Assembly: GCF_039523755.1 (NCBI RefSeq)
Contig: NZ_BAAAFX010000010.1
Coordinates: forward strand, 285,750 to 349,749
Source: Tatumella terrea
GTDB lineage: Bacteria; Pseudomonadota; Gammaproteobacteria; Enterobacterales; Enterobacteriaceae
Length of the DNA stretch: 64,000 nt
Direction of reading: 5' to 3'
A program made the translations under genes and the position numbers. Below are positions 9,134 through 17,662 of the stretch, piece after piece. How positions within the stretch are numbered: the stretch's first letter is position 1; every line of letters starts with the position of its first letter. The notes below the pieces were generated by a model, which had not been told where the DNA came from, did not search any database, and saw only the letters and a program-made list of their open reading frames with translations.

Positions 9134-10155
9134 CGCAGAAACGTATTGGTTTTTTCACCCGGCTGCTGGATAAAGCGCCTGCGGCAGAGCGCTACCGCCT
9201 GGCGACAGAGCAGATCCGCCATGCTGAAGCGCTGGGGTTTGAAAGTGCCTGGGTAGCCCAGCATCATTTCCATGAACAGGAAGGCGGCTTACCCTCACCG
9301 CTGGTCTTCCTGGCCCACGCCGGTGCTCATACCTCGAAGATCCGGCTGGGCACCGGCATCATTACCCTGCCGATGGAAAATGCGCTGCGGGTGGCAGAAG
9401 ATGCTGCCGTCACGGATCTGCTGACCGGCGGCCGGCTGGAACTGGGCCTCGGGTCCGGCGGTACCCCCGGCTCCTTTGCGCCTTTCGGGCTGACGTTTGA
9501 ACAGCGCAGTGCGGCCTTTGCCGCAAACCTTGCCACCCTGACCCGGGCATGGCAGGGAGGTGCTTTAGCGGGAACGGATAACCATCTTTATCCGGCGGCT
9601 CAGGGGTTGAATGACAGGATCTGGATTGCGACCTTTTCTCCGGAAGGTGCTGCCCGCGCCGGAAAAGCCGGTCACGGACTGATGTTATCCCGCACCCAGC
9701 CACGTCCGGCCGGGCAGCCATCATTGCCGCTGGATGCGCTGCAAAACCCGGTGATCGATGCGTATCTGGAGGCGCTGCCGGCAGGTATTGCTCCCCGTAT
9801 TCTGGCCTCACGGACCGCCTTTGTGGCGGATGACCGGCATTATGCCCGAAAAGTGGCGCTGCCCGGGCTGACCGCACAGGCCGAAAGCTACCGCAAGGCG
9901 GGTCATCAGTTACGGGGCGACACACTGGATGATTTTATCGGTCAGTTTGATGCCCATATCGGTGACCCTCCGGATGTGCTGTCGTCGCTGTTAACTGACA
10001 GTAGCCTGTCACGGGTCACCGATATCTCTTTCCAGGTCCATTCCGTGGAACCGGAACATCAGGATGTGCTGCGTTCGCTGGAACTGATATCCCGTTATAT
10101 CGCCCCGGTATTACGTCAGTCTGCGGCCACCTTACAGCCAGAGAGGATAGCATGA
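9130..10155 (+). CDS. luciferase-like FMN-dependent monooxygenase
   Basis: Cytoplasmic flavin-dependent monooxygenase of the LLM (bacterial luciferase/alkanesulfonate monooxygenase) fold, 341 residues. The start RIGFFTRLLDKAPAAERYRL, AQHHFHEQEGGLPSPLVFLA, IRLGTGIITLPMENALRVAE and LELGLGSGG are typical of the group found with a CMD-domain partner and this kind of ABC importer (KPN_01858-like, from memory). It needs FMNH2 from a flavin reductase, which is not encoded in the operon. Only three Met and no Cys. It overlaps both neighbours by four bases, so importer, oxygenase and CMD protein are probably made in step to take up and oxidise one compound. Confidence 0.8.
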   Translation: MTQKRIGFFTRLLDKAPAAERYRLATEQIRHAEALGFESAWVAQHHFHEQEGGLPSPLVFLAHAGAHTSKIRLGTGIITLPMENALRVAEDAAVTDLLTGGRLELGLGSGGTPGSFAPFGLTFEQRSAAFAANLATLTRAWQGGALAGTDNHLYPAAQGLNDRIWIATFSPEGAARAGKAGHGLMLSRTQPRPAGQPSLPLDALQNPVIDAYLEALPAGIAPRILASRTAFVADDRHYARKVALPGLTAQAESYRKAGHQLRGDTLDDFIGQFDAHIGDPPDVLSSLLTDSSLSRVTDISFQVHSVEPEHQDVLRSLELISRYIAPVLRQSAATLQPERIA

Positions 10156-11306
10156 GCGAAACTCACGATTTGATTGATGAACTGTCGGCCATTTCTGCCG
10201 GGTCTGCGCTGGCAGAAAGCCGGAAATTTCGGGCGGCGGCCACAGAGCATACCCGCGGCAGCTATCAGGCCCTGTTCAGCACCGGCAGTGATGCTTTCCC
10301 GTTGCCCCTTCGTGCAGCGATTGCCGCACAGGTGGCCGACTGGCACCAGTCTGTCGGGCTGTTACAGCACTATCTGCGGCGGACGGACGGGGACGTAGAT
10401 CCGCAACGTCTGAGCAGTGCGCTGAGTTTTGCCCGCAGGCTGACGTTTCAGCCGGTAGCCGCCACCCCGGCGGATCTCGCGGAGTTGCAGCAGGCAGGAT
10501 GGCAGCCCGATGAGATTATTACTCTGGCGCAACTGGTCTCGTTTGTCAGTTTCCAGAGCCGCCTGATCCACGGATTCACTTTGCTGGAGTCGCTGACGAC
10601 CCCGACAGAGCCTGTGCCGGCAGACCCCTTACCGGCACCGGTCACGGCCGGGCGCTGGCACACTCAGTCCCACACCGCCGGACACCGGCCCGCGCCTCTC
10701 GCATTTACCCGCAAACAGCTGGGTTGGGAACCCTGGCTGCCGGCAAAACCGTTCAGCGATTTCAGCCCGCAGGGGCAGGAGAGTCTGATCAGGTTTGGTC
10801 ATCAGGATTCGGATTATTTTAGGCTGCTCGGGCGGGATCAGCCGGTCCTGGAACAGCGTACCCTGACCGACAAAGGTATCTTTTACACTCACGGAGGGCT
10901 CCCCCGCGCTGAACGTGAGCTGGCCGCCACGGTGGTCAGTAAAGTGAATGGCTGCATCTACTGTGCATCGGTGCACGCCCGCAAAGCGAGCCAGCTTTCA
11001 AAATTACAGGATGAAGTGGCGTTACTGTTGCAGGTGCAGCCCGGAGACCCGTTATCTGACGGGCAGTCTGCACGCTGGCAGGCGGAAATTGAGGCCGTTG
11101 CCGCCTTATCCCTGACACCGCCACAACTCACCACGGCACATCTGCAGGCACTGCAACGCTTACCGCTGAGTACGCTGGAAATGACCGATCTGATTCAGGC
11201 GACGGCCTTTTTTGCCTGGGCTAACCGCCTGATGCTGACACTGGGCGAACCCTTTATCCCGGCAGAGGTTGCCACAGCCGCCACTGAGAAGCGCACCAGC
11301 GCCTGA
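10152..11306 (+). CDS. two-part CMD / alkylhydroperoxidase-like protein
   Basis: 384 residues that look like two carboxymuconolactone-decarboxylase/AhpD-type all-helical modules joined by a Pro-rich linker (about residues 150-165). The C-terminal module has the redox motif GCIYCASVHA (Cys268, Cys271, His275), the AhpD-type peroxidase signature. The N-terminal module has no CxxC and is probably structural. In other genomes these parts occur as two separate genes (CMD and peroxidase partners) beside the same monooxygenase, so this is likely a fusion; the comparison is from memory. It may remove peroxide released by uncoupled flavin chemistry. Apart from the start Met and the active-site Cys pair it has almost no sulfur residues. 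Its last 49 codons lie in a 209-bp tandem repeat. Confidence 0.75.
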   Translation: MSETHDLIDELSAISAGSALAESRKFRAAATEHTRGSYQALFSTGSDAFPLPLRAAIAAQVADWHQSVGLLQHYLRRTDGDVDPQRLSSALSFARRLTFQPVAATPADLAELQQAGWQPDEIITLAQLVSFVSFQSRLIHGFTLLESLTTPTEPVPADPLPAPVTAGRWHTQSHTAGHRPAPLAFTRKQLGWEPWLPAKPFSDFSPQGQESLIRFGHQDSDYFRLLGRDQPVLEQRTLTDKGIFYTHGGLPRAERELAATVVSKVNGCIYCASVHARKASQLSKLQDEVALLLQVQPGDPLSDGQSARWQAEIEAVAALSLTPPQLTTAHLQALQRLPLSTLEMTDLIQATAFFAWANRLMLTLGEPFIPAEVATAATEKRTSA

Positions 11307-11787
11307 CGATGGACCCGGCAAGGGAAGGCCGGGGCTCTGCCAAAACTTTCCGCAGTCGCAGGTAACGGTTACCGCTGAGACCCCCGGAAATGACCGATCG
11401 GATCCGGGCGATGGCCTTTTTTGCCCGGGCTAACCGCCTGATGCGGATCCCGGGTGAACCCTTTATCCCGGCAGAGGTTGCCACACCTGCCACTGAGAAG
11501 CGCACCAGCGCCTGACGATGGACCCGGCCAGGGAAGGCCGGGGCTCTGCCAAAACTTTCCGCAGTCGCAGGTAACGGTTACCGCTGAGCCCCCCGGAAAT
11601 GACCGGTCTGATCCGGGCGACGGCCTTTTTTGCCCGGGCTAACCGCCTGATGCTGACACTGGGCGAACCCTTTATCCCGGCAGAGGTTGCCACACCTGCC
11701 ACTGAGAAGCGCACCAGCGCCTGACGATGGACCCGGCAAGGGAAGGCCGGGGTTCTGCCAAAACTTTCTGCAGTCGCTGGTAACGGG
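11160..11787. repeat. three tandem copies of a 209-bp unit that includes the 3' end of the CMD gene
   Basis: The string TTACCGCTGAG begins at 11160, 11369 and 11578, exactly 209 bases apart, and each is followed by nearly the same sequence. The first copy is the end of the CMD/peroxidase gene (last 49 codons plus about 60 bases of trailer). Copies two and three repeat it with scattered changes and keep the frame, ending in the same ATEKRTSA peptide, but a TAA lies just upstream of each so they are not joined to the gene. The trailer contains the pairing arms CCCGGC/GCCGGG. The array ends at the GGTAACGGG near 11787. Between 11788 and 11977 no gene is seen. Confidence 0.9.
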
Positions 11788-11977
11788 TTCTGTCACATTC
11801 CTCCGGCAAATCAGCCACCATTGCTCAGCACAGATTTCAGCAAGCCCGCCGGAAAACGATTTTGCCGGAGGATGCTCATCACCAGGCCTGTAACGACACC
11901 TTTCTGCGACAGAACTGTTAAACGTCGGGCAGACCGCTTATCATCCGCAGTCACCTTTACCCCTTTGCGGAGAGACT

Positions 11978-12532
11978 ATGCGGCGTTTGATCTTCCTGAT
12001 CCCGATGATAATAGCCGGGTGCTCACTGCCTGCGATCGGCGCGATGTATCACATTAATCCGCAACTGAGCTCTCTGGTGCTGACCTGGAAGATGATCGGA
12101 GGCGGCGAATATCATGCCAGGATCACCGGGATCCGTGGTGACCTGAGCTATGATCCGCGTGAGGATGATCGTAATACACTGCAGTCGGCTATCCCCGTCC
12201 GCCAACTGGATGCCCATCACTGGGTTCTGACCCGGGCACTCCGCAGCCGGACGTTCTTTGATACGGCCAGCTACCCCGATGCCTTCTTCAGCAGCAGCCG
12301 GATGGTGGCTGTGGGTGAGGGGCGTTACCGGGTGCTGGGCAGCCTGCAGATTAAAACGGTGCGTAAACCGCTGATCCTGAATGCACAGCAGAACGATGTG
12401 TCATTGCAGCGAATCCGTTTATCCGCACAGACCCTTATTTCCCGCAGTGCCTTCGGTATGGGACAGTATCCCGCCATTGTCAGTGACCCTATCCGTGTGG
12501 ATATTGTGTTATATGCGGACAAAATAAACTGA
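11978..12532 (+). CDS. YceI-like periplasmic protein
   Basis: 184 residues with an N-terminal export signal and the lipocalin-like YceI fold: MYHINPQLSSLVLTWKMIGG at the mature start, the middle segment TRALRSRTFFDTASYPDAFF and the C-terminal RSAFGMGQYPAIVSDPIRVD, the classic YceI endings. YceI proteins bind isoprenoid-type or amphiphilic ligands in the periplasm; the function here is unknown. The signal contains IIAGC, which could be a lipobox, but cleavage after AIGA is equally possible. ATG 11978 has GGAGAGACT upstream. It lies between the two sulfur operons without an evident functional tie. Confidence 0.72.
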   Translation: MRRLIFLIPMIIAGCSLPAIGAMYHINPQLSSLVLTWKMIGGGEYHARITGIRGDLSYDPREDDRNTLQSAIPVRQLDAHHWVLTRALRSRTFFDTASYPDAFFSSSRMVAVGEGRYRVLGSLQIKTVRKPLILNAQQNDVSLQRIRLSAQTLISRSAFGMGQYPAIVSDPIRVDIVLYADKIN

Positions 12533-12741
12533 CCGCCAGCCCGGCCGGCCATTCATTAACACCCGTTCAAATATAACCGGAGGAAAGCCCTTTATTTCCC
12601 CGGTCATTATTCGTGTAATAATTATTCCTGCTTACTTTATTCATTATTTATCTCAGGACGGAAACGTCGTGTATTTATTATTATTTTTATCTAACTAAGC
12701 GACGATTTTATATTTCATTTGCCGGCGAAGGGGAGCTAATA

Positions 12742-12771
12742 ATGGATTTATTATTTAGTCAGGTAAGGTAA
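12742..12771 (+). promoter_or_regulatory. possible nine-codon leader ORF before the second sulfur operon
   Basis: ATG 12742, preceded by a very good AAGGGGAG site, opens a frame MDLLFSQVR that stops four bases before the start of the monooxygenase gene at 12776. The monooxygenase itself has only a modest AAGG site inside this mini-frame. The arrangement suggests translational coupling or a leader peptide. It has no Cys codons, so it does not look like a Cys-sensing attenuator. The upstream AT-rich stretch 12600-12720 probably holds the promoter. Confidence 0.35.
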
Positions 12772-12775
12772 ATAT

Positions 12776-13816
12776 ATGTCTTATCAGTTAAGTGTCCTGG
12801 ATAAGTGCCCGGTGAACGAGGGTGACACGACAACCGATGCATTACAGCGGGTAGTCGCGCTTGCTCAGGCTGCCGAGCGATGGGGTTACCGCCGTTTCTG
12901 GCTGGCGGAGCATCATAATACCTCAGGCCTCGCCAGCCCTTCCCCGGAGATACTTATCGCCTGGGTTCTGGCACAGACAAAGCATCTGAAAGTGGGGTCA
13001 GGGGGCGTAATGTTACAGCATTACAGTCCCTATAAAGTGGCAGAAAATTTTAATCTGCTGGCAGCACTCGCGCCCGGCAGAGTAGACCTGGGGATTGGCA
13101 AGGCGCCTGGCGGATTACCGTTATCGACAAAAGCACTGCAGGCGGCGCAGGACCCCGATAAACAGGGGACTTTCGCCAGCCAGTTGCAGACCTTAGACAG
13201 TTTTCTGCAAATACCGGTACTGCCCTCGCAGGATGAACCGGCTCTGCGGGCAACTCCGGTCCCTGGTCAGGCGGCTGATAAGTACTTACTAGGGGCCAGT
13301 ACCGATAGCGCAGCACTGGCGGCGTCCCTGGGCTGGAACTTTGTTTTTGCCGCACACCTGAACGGCGATCGGTCTCTGCTGCGAACATTCAGTGACTACT
13401 GGCAGGCGGCGACCCGGTTACCGGTCATTATTGCGGTGCAGATCATTGTCAGCGAAGACGCCGAAGAAGCCCGGCGGCAGGCAGCACAGTCTGAATTATG
13501 GCAGGTGGAACTGGAGGATGGCCGGCATGTGACGGTCGGTAGCGAAGCTCAGGCAGAGAGCTTTAGCCGCCAGAGCGATATCGCAGTGAAATCGGTAAGC
13601 CGCAAAGAAACCGCGATCCTCGCAGGGAATGCCCGTGAGGTGCTTGCTCAACTGGATGACCTGCATCAGGCATTTTCGGTCAGTGAATTTATGCTGGATA
13701 TGCCGTTAAGTCAGCCGGAGATCAGAATTAACACACTGCGTCTGCTGGCTCAGGAAAGAGAGCACTCTGCGGCCCGTAGAGTCTCCCCCGTCACGACAGA
13801 AAGTTCTGTCGCCTGA
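12776..13816 (+). CDS. luciferase-like monooxygenase, YtmO/CmoO type
   Basis: 346-residue flavin-dependent monooxygenase of the single-subunit luciferase-like class. Diagnostic segments are LSVLDKCPVNEG near the N-terminus, RFWLAEHHNTSGLASPSPEI, VGSGGVMLQHYSPYKVAENF and RVDLGIGKAPGG. The same subfamily includes B. subtilis YtmO (CmoO), which works in S-alkylcysteine salvage. It probably oxidises an N-acetylated S-substituted cysteine or a related thioether with FMNH2 and O2. It is the first real gene of the second sulfur operon, followed after 90 bases by a second monooxygenase. Substrate assignment is inference from context. Confidence 0.78.
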   Translation: MSYQLSVLDKCPVNEGDTTTDALQRVVALAQAAERWGYRRFWLAEHHNTSGLASPSPEILIAWVLAQTKHLKVGSGGVMLQHYSPYKVAENFNLLAALAPGRVDLGIGKAPGGLPLSTKALQAAQDPDKQGTFASQLQTLDSFLQIPVLPSQDEPALRATPVPGQAADKYLLGASTDSAALAASLGWNFVFAAHLNGDRSLLRTFSDYWQAATRLPVIIAVQIIVSEDAEEARRQAAQSELWQVELEDGRHVTVGSEAQAESFSRQSDIAVKSVSRKETAILAGNAREVLAQLDDLHQAFSVSEFMLDMPLSQPEIRINTLRLLAQEREHSAARRVSPVTTESSVA

Positions 13817-13906
13817 CGTCCGGGCGACGGTGAATGCCCGGTCCGGTCGTTATACCGGCCGGTGAATACCATTTATTTTCTGAAATATTTATCTCCCGGA
13901 GGAGCT

Positions 13907-15244
13907 ATGTCCAATAAAAGGCAATTACGACTAGGTACGATCTTACACGGCGCATCCGGAAATATGTCCGCCTGGCGACATCCTTCAGCCACCGCAGACG
14001 CCAGTATTAATTTTGACTTTGCCCGTGAAACCGCCAGAAAAGCGGAAGAAGGGAAACTGGATTTTTTATTTATTGCTGACGGTTTATATATTAATGAAAA
14101 ATCGATTCCCCATTTTCTTAACCGGTTTGAACCCCTGACGCTTTTATCTGCACTGGCGGGAGCCACCCGCCATCTGGGATTAGTCGGCACCGTCTCAACC
14201 TCTTACAGTGATCCGTTTACCGTCGCCAGGCAGTTCGCCAGTCTGGATCATCTGAGTGGCGGCAGAGCCGGCTGGAATGTTGTGACCTCGCCGCTGGAAG
14301 GGTCTGCAAAAAACTACTCCCGTGAACATCACCCTGAACATGCCCTGCGTTACCGTATTGCCGATGAGTATCTGGAGGTAGTTAAAGGATTGTGGGATTC
14401 CTGGGAAGAAGATGCTTTCATCCGCAACAAAGCCACGGGGGAGTTTTTTGATAAAAATAAACTTCATCCGCTGAACCATAATGGCCCGTTTTTCCGGGTT
14501 GCCGGTCCTCTCAATATTGGCCGTACCCCGCAGGGAAGACCGGTAATTTTCCAGGCCGGTGCTTCCAGCGACGGTAAAAAACTGGCCGCGAAACATGCCG
14601 ATGCTATTTTTACCCACCAATACACGCTCAGCGAAGCGCAGCGCTTTTACCGCGATGTTAAACAACAACTGGCCGGACATCAGCGTCACCCGGATGACTT
14701 ACATATTTTTCAGGGCGTCTCTGTCATCGTCGGGGAGGATGCGCAGGACGTAGAACGCCAGTATCAGCAGACGGCTGCCCTGGTCTCGATTGAAAATGCG
14801 CTGAATTATCTTGGCCGTTATTTTGAACACCACGATTTCAGCCAGTATGCGCTGGACGAACCTTTCCCTGATATCGGTGAGCTGGGCGGCAACAGTTTCC
14901 GCAGTACGACGGATCACATTAAACAGCAGGCCCGCGAACGGGGTTTAACGCTGCGTCAGGTCGCTCTGGAAGCCGCGACACCTCGTCCGGTATTTCATGG
15001 CACACCGGAACAGATCGCTGATGAGATGCAACGCTGGTTTGAGAATGAGGGGGCCGACGGGTTCATTATTCAGGCTGGCACTCCTGAAGTGTTCCCGCGC
15101 TTTGTTGACCAGGTGATCCCGTTATTACAAGCCAGAGGCCTTTTCCGGAAAGAGTACCCGGGAACCACTCTGCGTGAATCGTTTGATTTGCCGCTTCCGG
15201 AAAACCAGTTTGCCCGATCGTCACATTTACAGGAGGTTGTATGA
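13907..15244 (+). CDS. NtaA/DszA-family FMN monooxygenase, YtnJ/CmoJ type
   Basis: 445-residue flavin monooxygenase of the nitrilotriacetate/dibenzothiophene-sulfone monooxygenase family. Family segments: LGTILHGASGNMSAWRHP, DFLFIADGLY, SLDHLSGGRAGWNVVTSP, ADEYLEVVKGLWDSWE and VIFQAGASSDGKKLAAKHAD. The nearest functional model I can name is B. subtilis YtnJ (CmoJ), which helps release sulfur from S-substituted N-acetylcysteine. ATG 13907 was chosen because GGAGGAG lies five bases upstream; the in-frame ATG at 13862 has no such site. Only three Met and no Cys in 445 residues. It overlaps the next gene by four bases. Confidence 0.82.
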   Translation: MSNKRQLRLGTILHGASGNMSAWRHPSATADASINFDFARETARKAEEGKLDFLFIADGLYINEKSIPHFLNRFEPLTLLSALAGATRHLGLVGTVSTSYSDPFTVARQFASLDHLSGGRAGWNVVTSPLEGSAKNYSREHHPEHALRYRIADEYLEVVKGLWDSWEEDAFIRNKATGEFFDKNKLHPLNHNGPFFRVAGPLNIGRTPQGRPVIFQAGASSDGKKLAAKHADAIFTHQYTLSEAQRFYRDVKQQLAGHQRHPDDLHIFQGVSVIVGEDAQDVERQYQQTAALVSIENALNYLGRYFEHHDFSQYALDEPFPDIGELGGNSFRSTTDHIKQQARERGLTLRQVALEAATPRPVFHGTPEQIADEMQRWFENEGADGFIIQAGTPEVFPRFVDQVIPLLQARGLFRKEYPGTTLRESFDLPLPENQFARSSHLQEVV

Positions 15245-16182
15245 TTTCAGGTCTGGCGCTGCGCGCACTGGCATTAGCAGGCACTATGGCGGTGGTTTCC
15301 GCCAATGCCGCGGATGTCACCATCAATAACACGGATATTAATCTGACTAAAAACGCTCAGCCAGTGAATACCCCGAAAAACCCTGCGGCCATCGCGCAAA
15401 TTCCGAAAGGTTACCATTTTATTCATCCGGGAGAGTTTACGGTTGCCGTCAGTGGCACGACATCCCCGCCACTGAGCGTACTGGCGAATGATAATAAAAC
15501 GCTGATCGGCAGTGAACCTGATATTGCCCGGCTGATTGCCGATAGCCTTGGGCTAAAACTGCATATTGTGCCGGCCTCCTGGGATGACTGGCCGCTGGGA
15601 GTGATCAGCGGAAAATATGATGCGGCTATTTCAAATATTACGGTGACCCGTGAGAGAAAAAAGAAGTTTGATTTCGTCACCTATCGTCGCGATTTATTAG
15701 GGTTTTATGTCAAAAAATCCTCGAAAATCAAAGCAATTACCAAAGCAGCGGACATTGCAGGGCTGAAAATTATTGTCGGTTCAGGGACGAATCAGGAAGC
15801 GATTCTGCTGGCATGGGATAAAGAAAACCGCAGTCACGGACTGGCACCTTTCACACCTGTCTATACCCAGGACGGTGCCACCGAAACGCTGGATCTGCAG
15901 TCAGGACGGGCAGATGCCTATTTTGGCCCGCACGTACTGGGAGCCTGGAAAGCCGCCAACGGAGGAAATTTACGTTTCGTCGGTGCAGTGGATGGCGGAT
16001 GGCCTAAGGCCGCACATATCGCCGTGACCCTTAAAAAAGGGAGTGGTCTGACCCGGGCGATACAGACAGCCATTAACGGGACAATCGCGAACGGTGATTA
16101 TCAGAAAGTCCTGGATCGCTGGGGAGAAGGCCTGGAAGGGATCCCGTCGGCTGAAATTAATCCTCCCGGGCTGGGCGATTAG
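15241..16182 (+). CDS. amino-acid-type periplasmic binding protein 1 (TcyJ/K-like)
   Basis: Family 3 solute-binding protein of 313 residues, exported by a signal peptide of about 23 residues (ends SANA). The ligand-binding halves are recognisable from IGSEPDIARLIADSLGLKL, VPASWDDWPLGVISGKYDAA and FDFVTYRRD. The mature protein has neither Met nor Cys, the most sulfur-free product in the window. It is clearly paralogous to the binding protein at 18425 (shared AxIPKGxxFxHPGEfTVA start and SGTNQE.ILL segment). By analogy with TcyJ/TcyK it should capture cystine or an S-substituted cysteine for the permease/ATPase encoded downstream. Confidence 0.82.
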   Translation: MISGLALRALALAGTMAVVSANAADVTINNTDINLTKNAQPVNTPKNPAAIAQIPKGYHFIHPGEFTVAVSGTTSPPLSVLANDNKTLIGSEPDIARLIADSLGLKLHIVPASWDDWPLGVISGKYDAAISNITVTRERKKKFDFVTYRRDLLGFYVKKSSKIKAITKAADIAGLKIIVGSGTNQEAILLAWDKENRSHGLAPFTPVYTQDGATETLDLQSGRADAYFGPHVLGAWKAANGGNLRFVGAVDGGWPKAAHIAVTLKKGSGLTRAIQTAINGTIANGDYQKVLDRWGEGLEGIPSAEINPPGLGD

Positions 16183-16191
16183 GAGCGTGTT

Positions 16192-16722
16192 ATGGCACAG
16201 AGGAGATTCCGGGTGATTTCTCCCGGGGCGGCAGAGCTGCAGCCTGTTCTGACCGGGTTGTTTGCTGAATATCGGCAGCGTTATGGCGACTACTTTTCCG
16301 GACATACGGAAGAGGATCCGCCGGAACGCTATACCGCACCGGAGGGACTCTTTCTGGTGCTGGAAGACGCCGGAGAAATCATCGCGACGGGGGCGTATAA
16401 GCCATACCGTGGACATACCGCCGAGATAAAACGGATCTGGACAGATAAAACACTTCGCGGGCAGGGGATTGCCCGCAGTCTGGTCAGTGAACTTGAGCGG
16501 TATGCCATCGACGCCGGTTACCGGGAAATGTATCTGACCACAGGATTCCGGCAACCGGAAGCTGTAGCACTGTATCTCTCTCTGGGCTATCAACCCGGTT
16601 TTGATATTCATCGTGATTTTGAAGAATACAGCCGTGCCCCCTACGACGGGCGGCTGAGGTTTACCAAAACGCTGGTGGCACCTGCCTGTTACGCGAATAA
16701 AGGAGCGAATGCCCATGTCTGA
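16192..16722 (+). CDS. GNAT-family N-acetyltransferase, YtmI/SnaA-like by context
   Basis: 176-residue acyl-CoA-dependent N-acetyltransferase. The acetyl-CoA motif is RGQGIARSLVSELE with the preceding beta strand AEIKRIWTDKTLRG, and the C-terminal QPEAVALYLSLGYQPG closes the GNAT fold. In B. subtilis the first step of S-alkylcysteine salvage is N-acetylation by the GNAT enzyme YtmI (SnaA); the position of this gene among Tcy-like transport and Cmo-like oxygenase genes suggests the same job. Sequence alone cannot fix the substrate. It starts nine bases after the binding-protein stop. Confidence 0.78.
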   Translation: MAQRRFRVISPGAAELQPVLTGLFAEYRQRYGDYFSGHTEEDPPERYTAPEGLFLVLEDAGEIIATGAYKPYRGHTAEIKRIWTDKTLRGQGIARSLVSELERYAIDAGYREMYLTTGFRQPEAVALYLSLGYQPGFDIHRDFEEYSRAPYDGRLRFTKTLVAPACYANKGANAHV

Positions 16723-17662
16723 TTTACCTTTATCACAGAAAATTGTACCGGCACGGTACCCCTGGCGCATCGCAGGAACGATACTCTCGGTACTGATATT
16801 TGCCGGTATTATCCAGTCTGTGGCTCTGAACCCGCGCTGGGAATGGCCGGTTTTTGCTAAGTGGTTTTTTAACCCGGTGATCCTGGAAGGGCTGGGGCGG
16901 ACGTTACTGATCACCGTTTTCAGTGCGTTACTGAGTGTGATCCTTGGCGGTGCGCTGGCGATGGCACGGCTTTCTCAGTCGCCGTTACTCAAGGCGCTGG
17001 CCTGGGGATATATCTGGTTATTCCGTTCACTGCCGCTGATTGTGGTGCTGATTATTCTTTATAACTTCTCTTACCTGTATGACACGTTATCGCTGGGGCT
17101 GCCTTTTACCTCTCTGAGCTGGGGACATTTTCAGACCATCAATGTGCTGGGACAGTTCCAGACGGCCGTCGTCGGGCTGACTCTGGTACAAAGTGCCTAT
17201 ACGGCAGAAGTGATCCGCGGCGGATTCCAGTCGGTCGATTACGGACAATATGAAGCTGCCGCGGCACTCGGATTACCGGTCTGGCGTCGTACATGGCGTA
17301 TTATTCTGCCGCAGGCCTTGCGTTCTATTCTGCCGACCGGTTTCAACGAACTGATTGGTCTGGTGAAAGGCACCTCCGTCGTTTATGTGCTGGCCATGCC
17401 AGAACTCTTTTATACCATCCAGATGATTTATAACCGCAATCAGGAAGTGATCCCATTACTGATGGTCGGTGCCTGCTGGTATCTGGTGATCACCAGTGTA
17501 TTGGCCGTTATTCAGTTACTGGTCGAAAAACTGATGGCGAAAAGCGAACGCAAAGCTCTTCCCCAGTCTGTATCGCCCGCGGTCGCCGCGGTGACGCCGG
17601 TCCCGGCGTTGAGCAAAAGCAGTCATCTGCCTCAGGAGATTTCTTATGTCCGCAACAGTTAA
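16715..17662 (+). CDS. amino-acid ABC transporter permease, TcyL/M-like
   Basis: 315-residue inner-membrane permease of the polar amino-acid family. It has the conserved GLGRTLLITVFSALLSVILG beginning of the channel domain, the motif FRSLPLIVVLI and the EAA loop EAAAALGLPVWRRTWRIILP with the proline that follows. A long N-terminal extension and a Ser/Pro-rich cytoplasmic tail (about residues 285-315) are unusual additions. ATG 16715 has better spacing from GGAG than the ATG two codons earlier at 16709; both overlap the acetyltransferase gene. Only one permease is present, so it presumably forms a homodimer. Confidence 0.84.
   Translation: MSDLPLSQKIVPARYPWRIAGTILSVLIFAGIIQSVALNPRWEWPVFAKWFFNPVILEGLGRTLLITVFSALLSVILGGALAMARLSQSPLLKALAWGYIWLFRSLPLIVVLIILYNFSYLYDTLSLGLPFTSLSWGHFQTINVLGQFQTAVVGLTLVQSAYTAEVIRGGFQSVDYGQYEAAAALGLPVWRRTWRIILPQALRSILPTGFNELIGLVKGTSVVYVLAMPELFYTIQMIYNRNQEVIPLLMVGACWYLVITSVLAVIQLLVEKLMAKSERKALPQSVSPAVAAVTPVPALSKSSHLPQEISYVRNS

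Noticed and set aside
11254..11796. Minus-strand frames over the 209-bp repeats
   Set aside because: They are repeated only because the DNA is repeated, and they are antisense to the CMD gene end.
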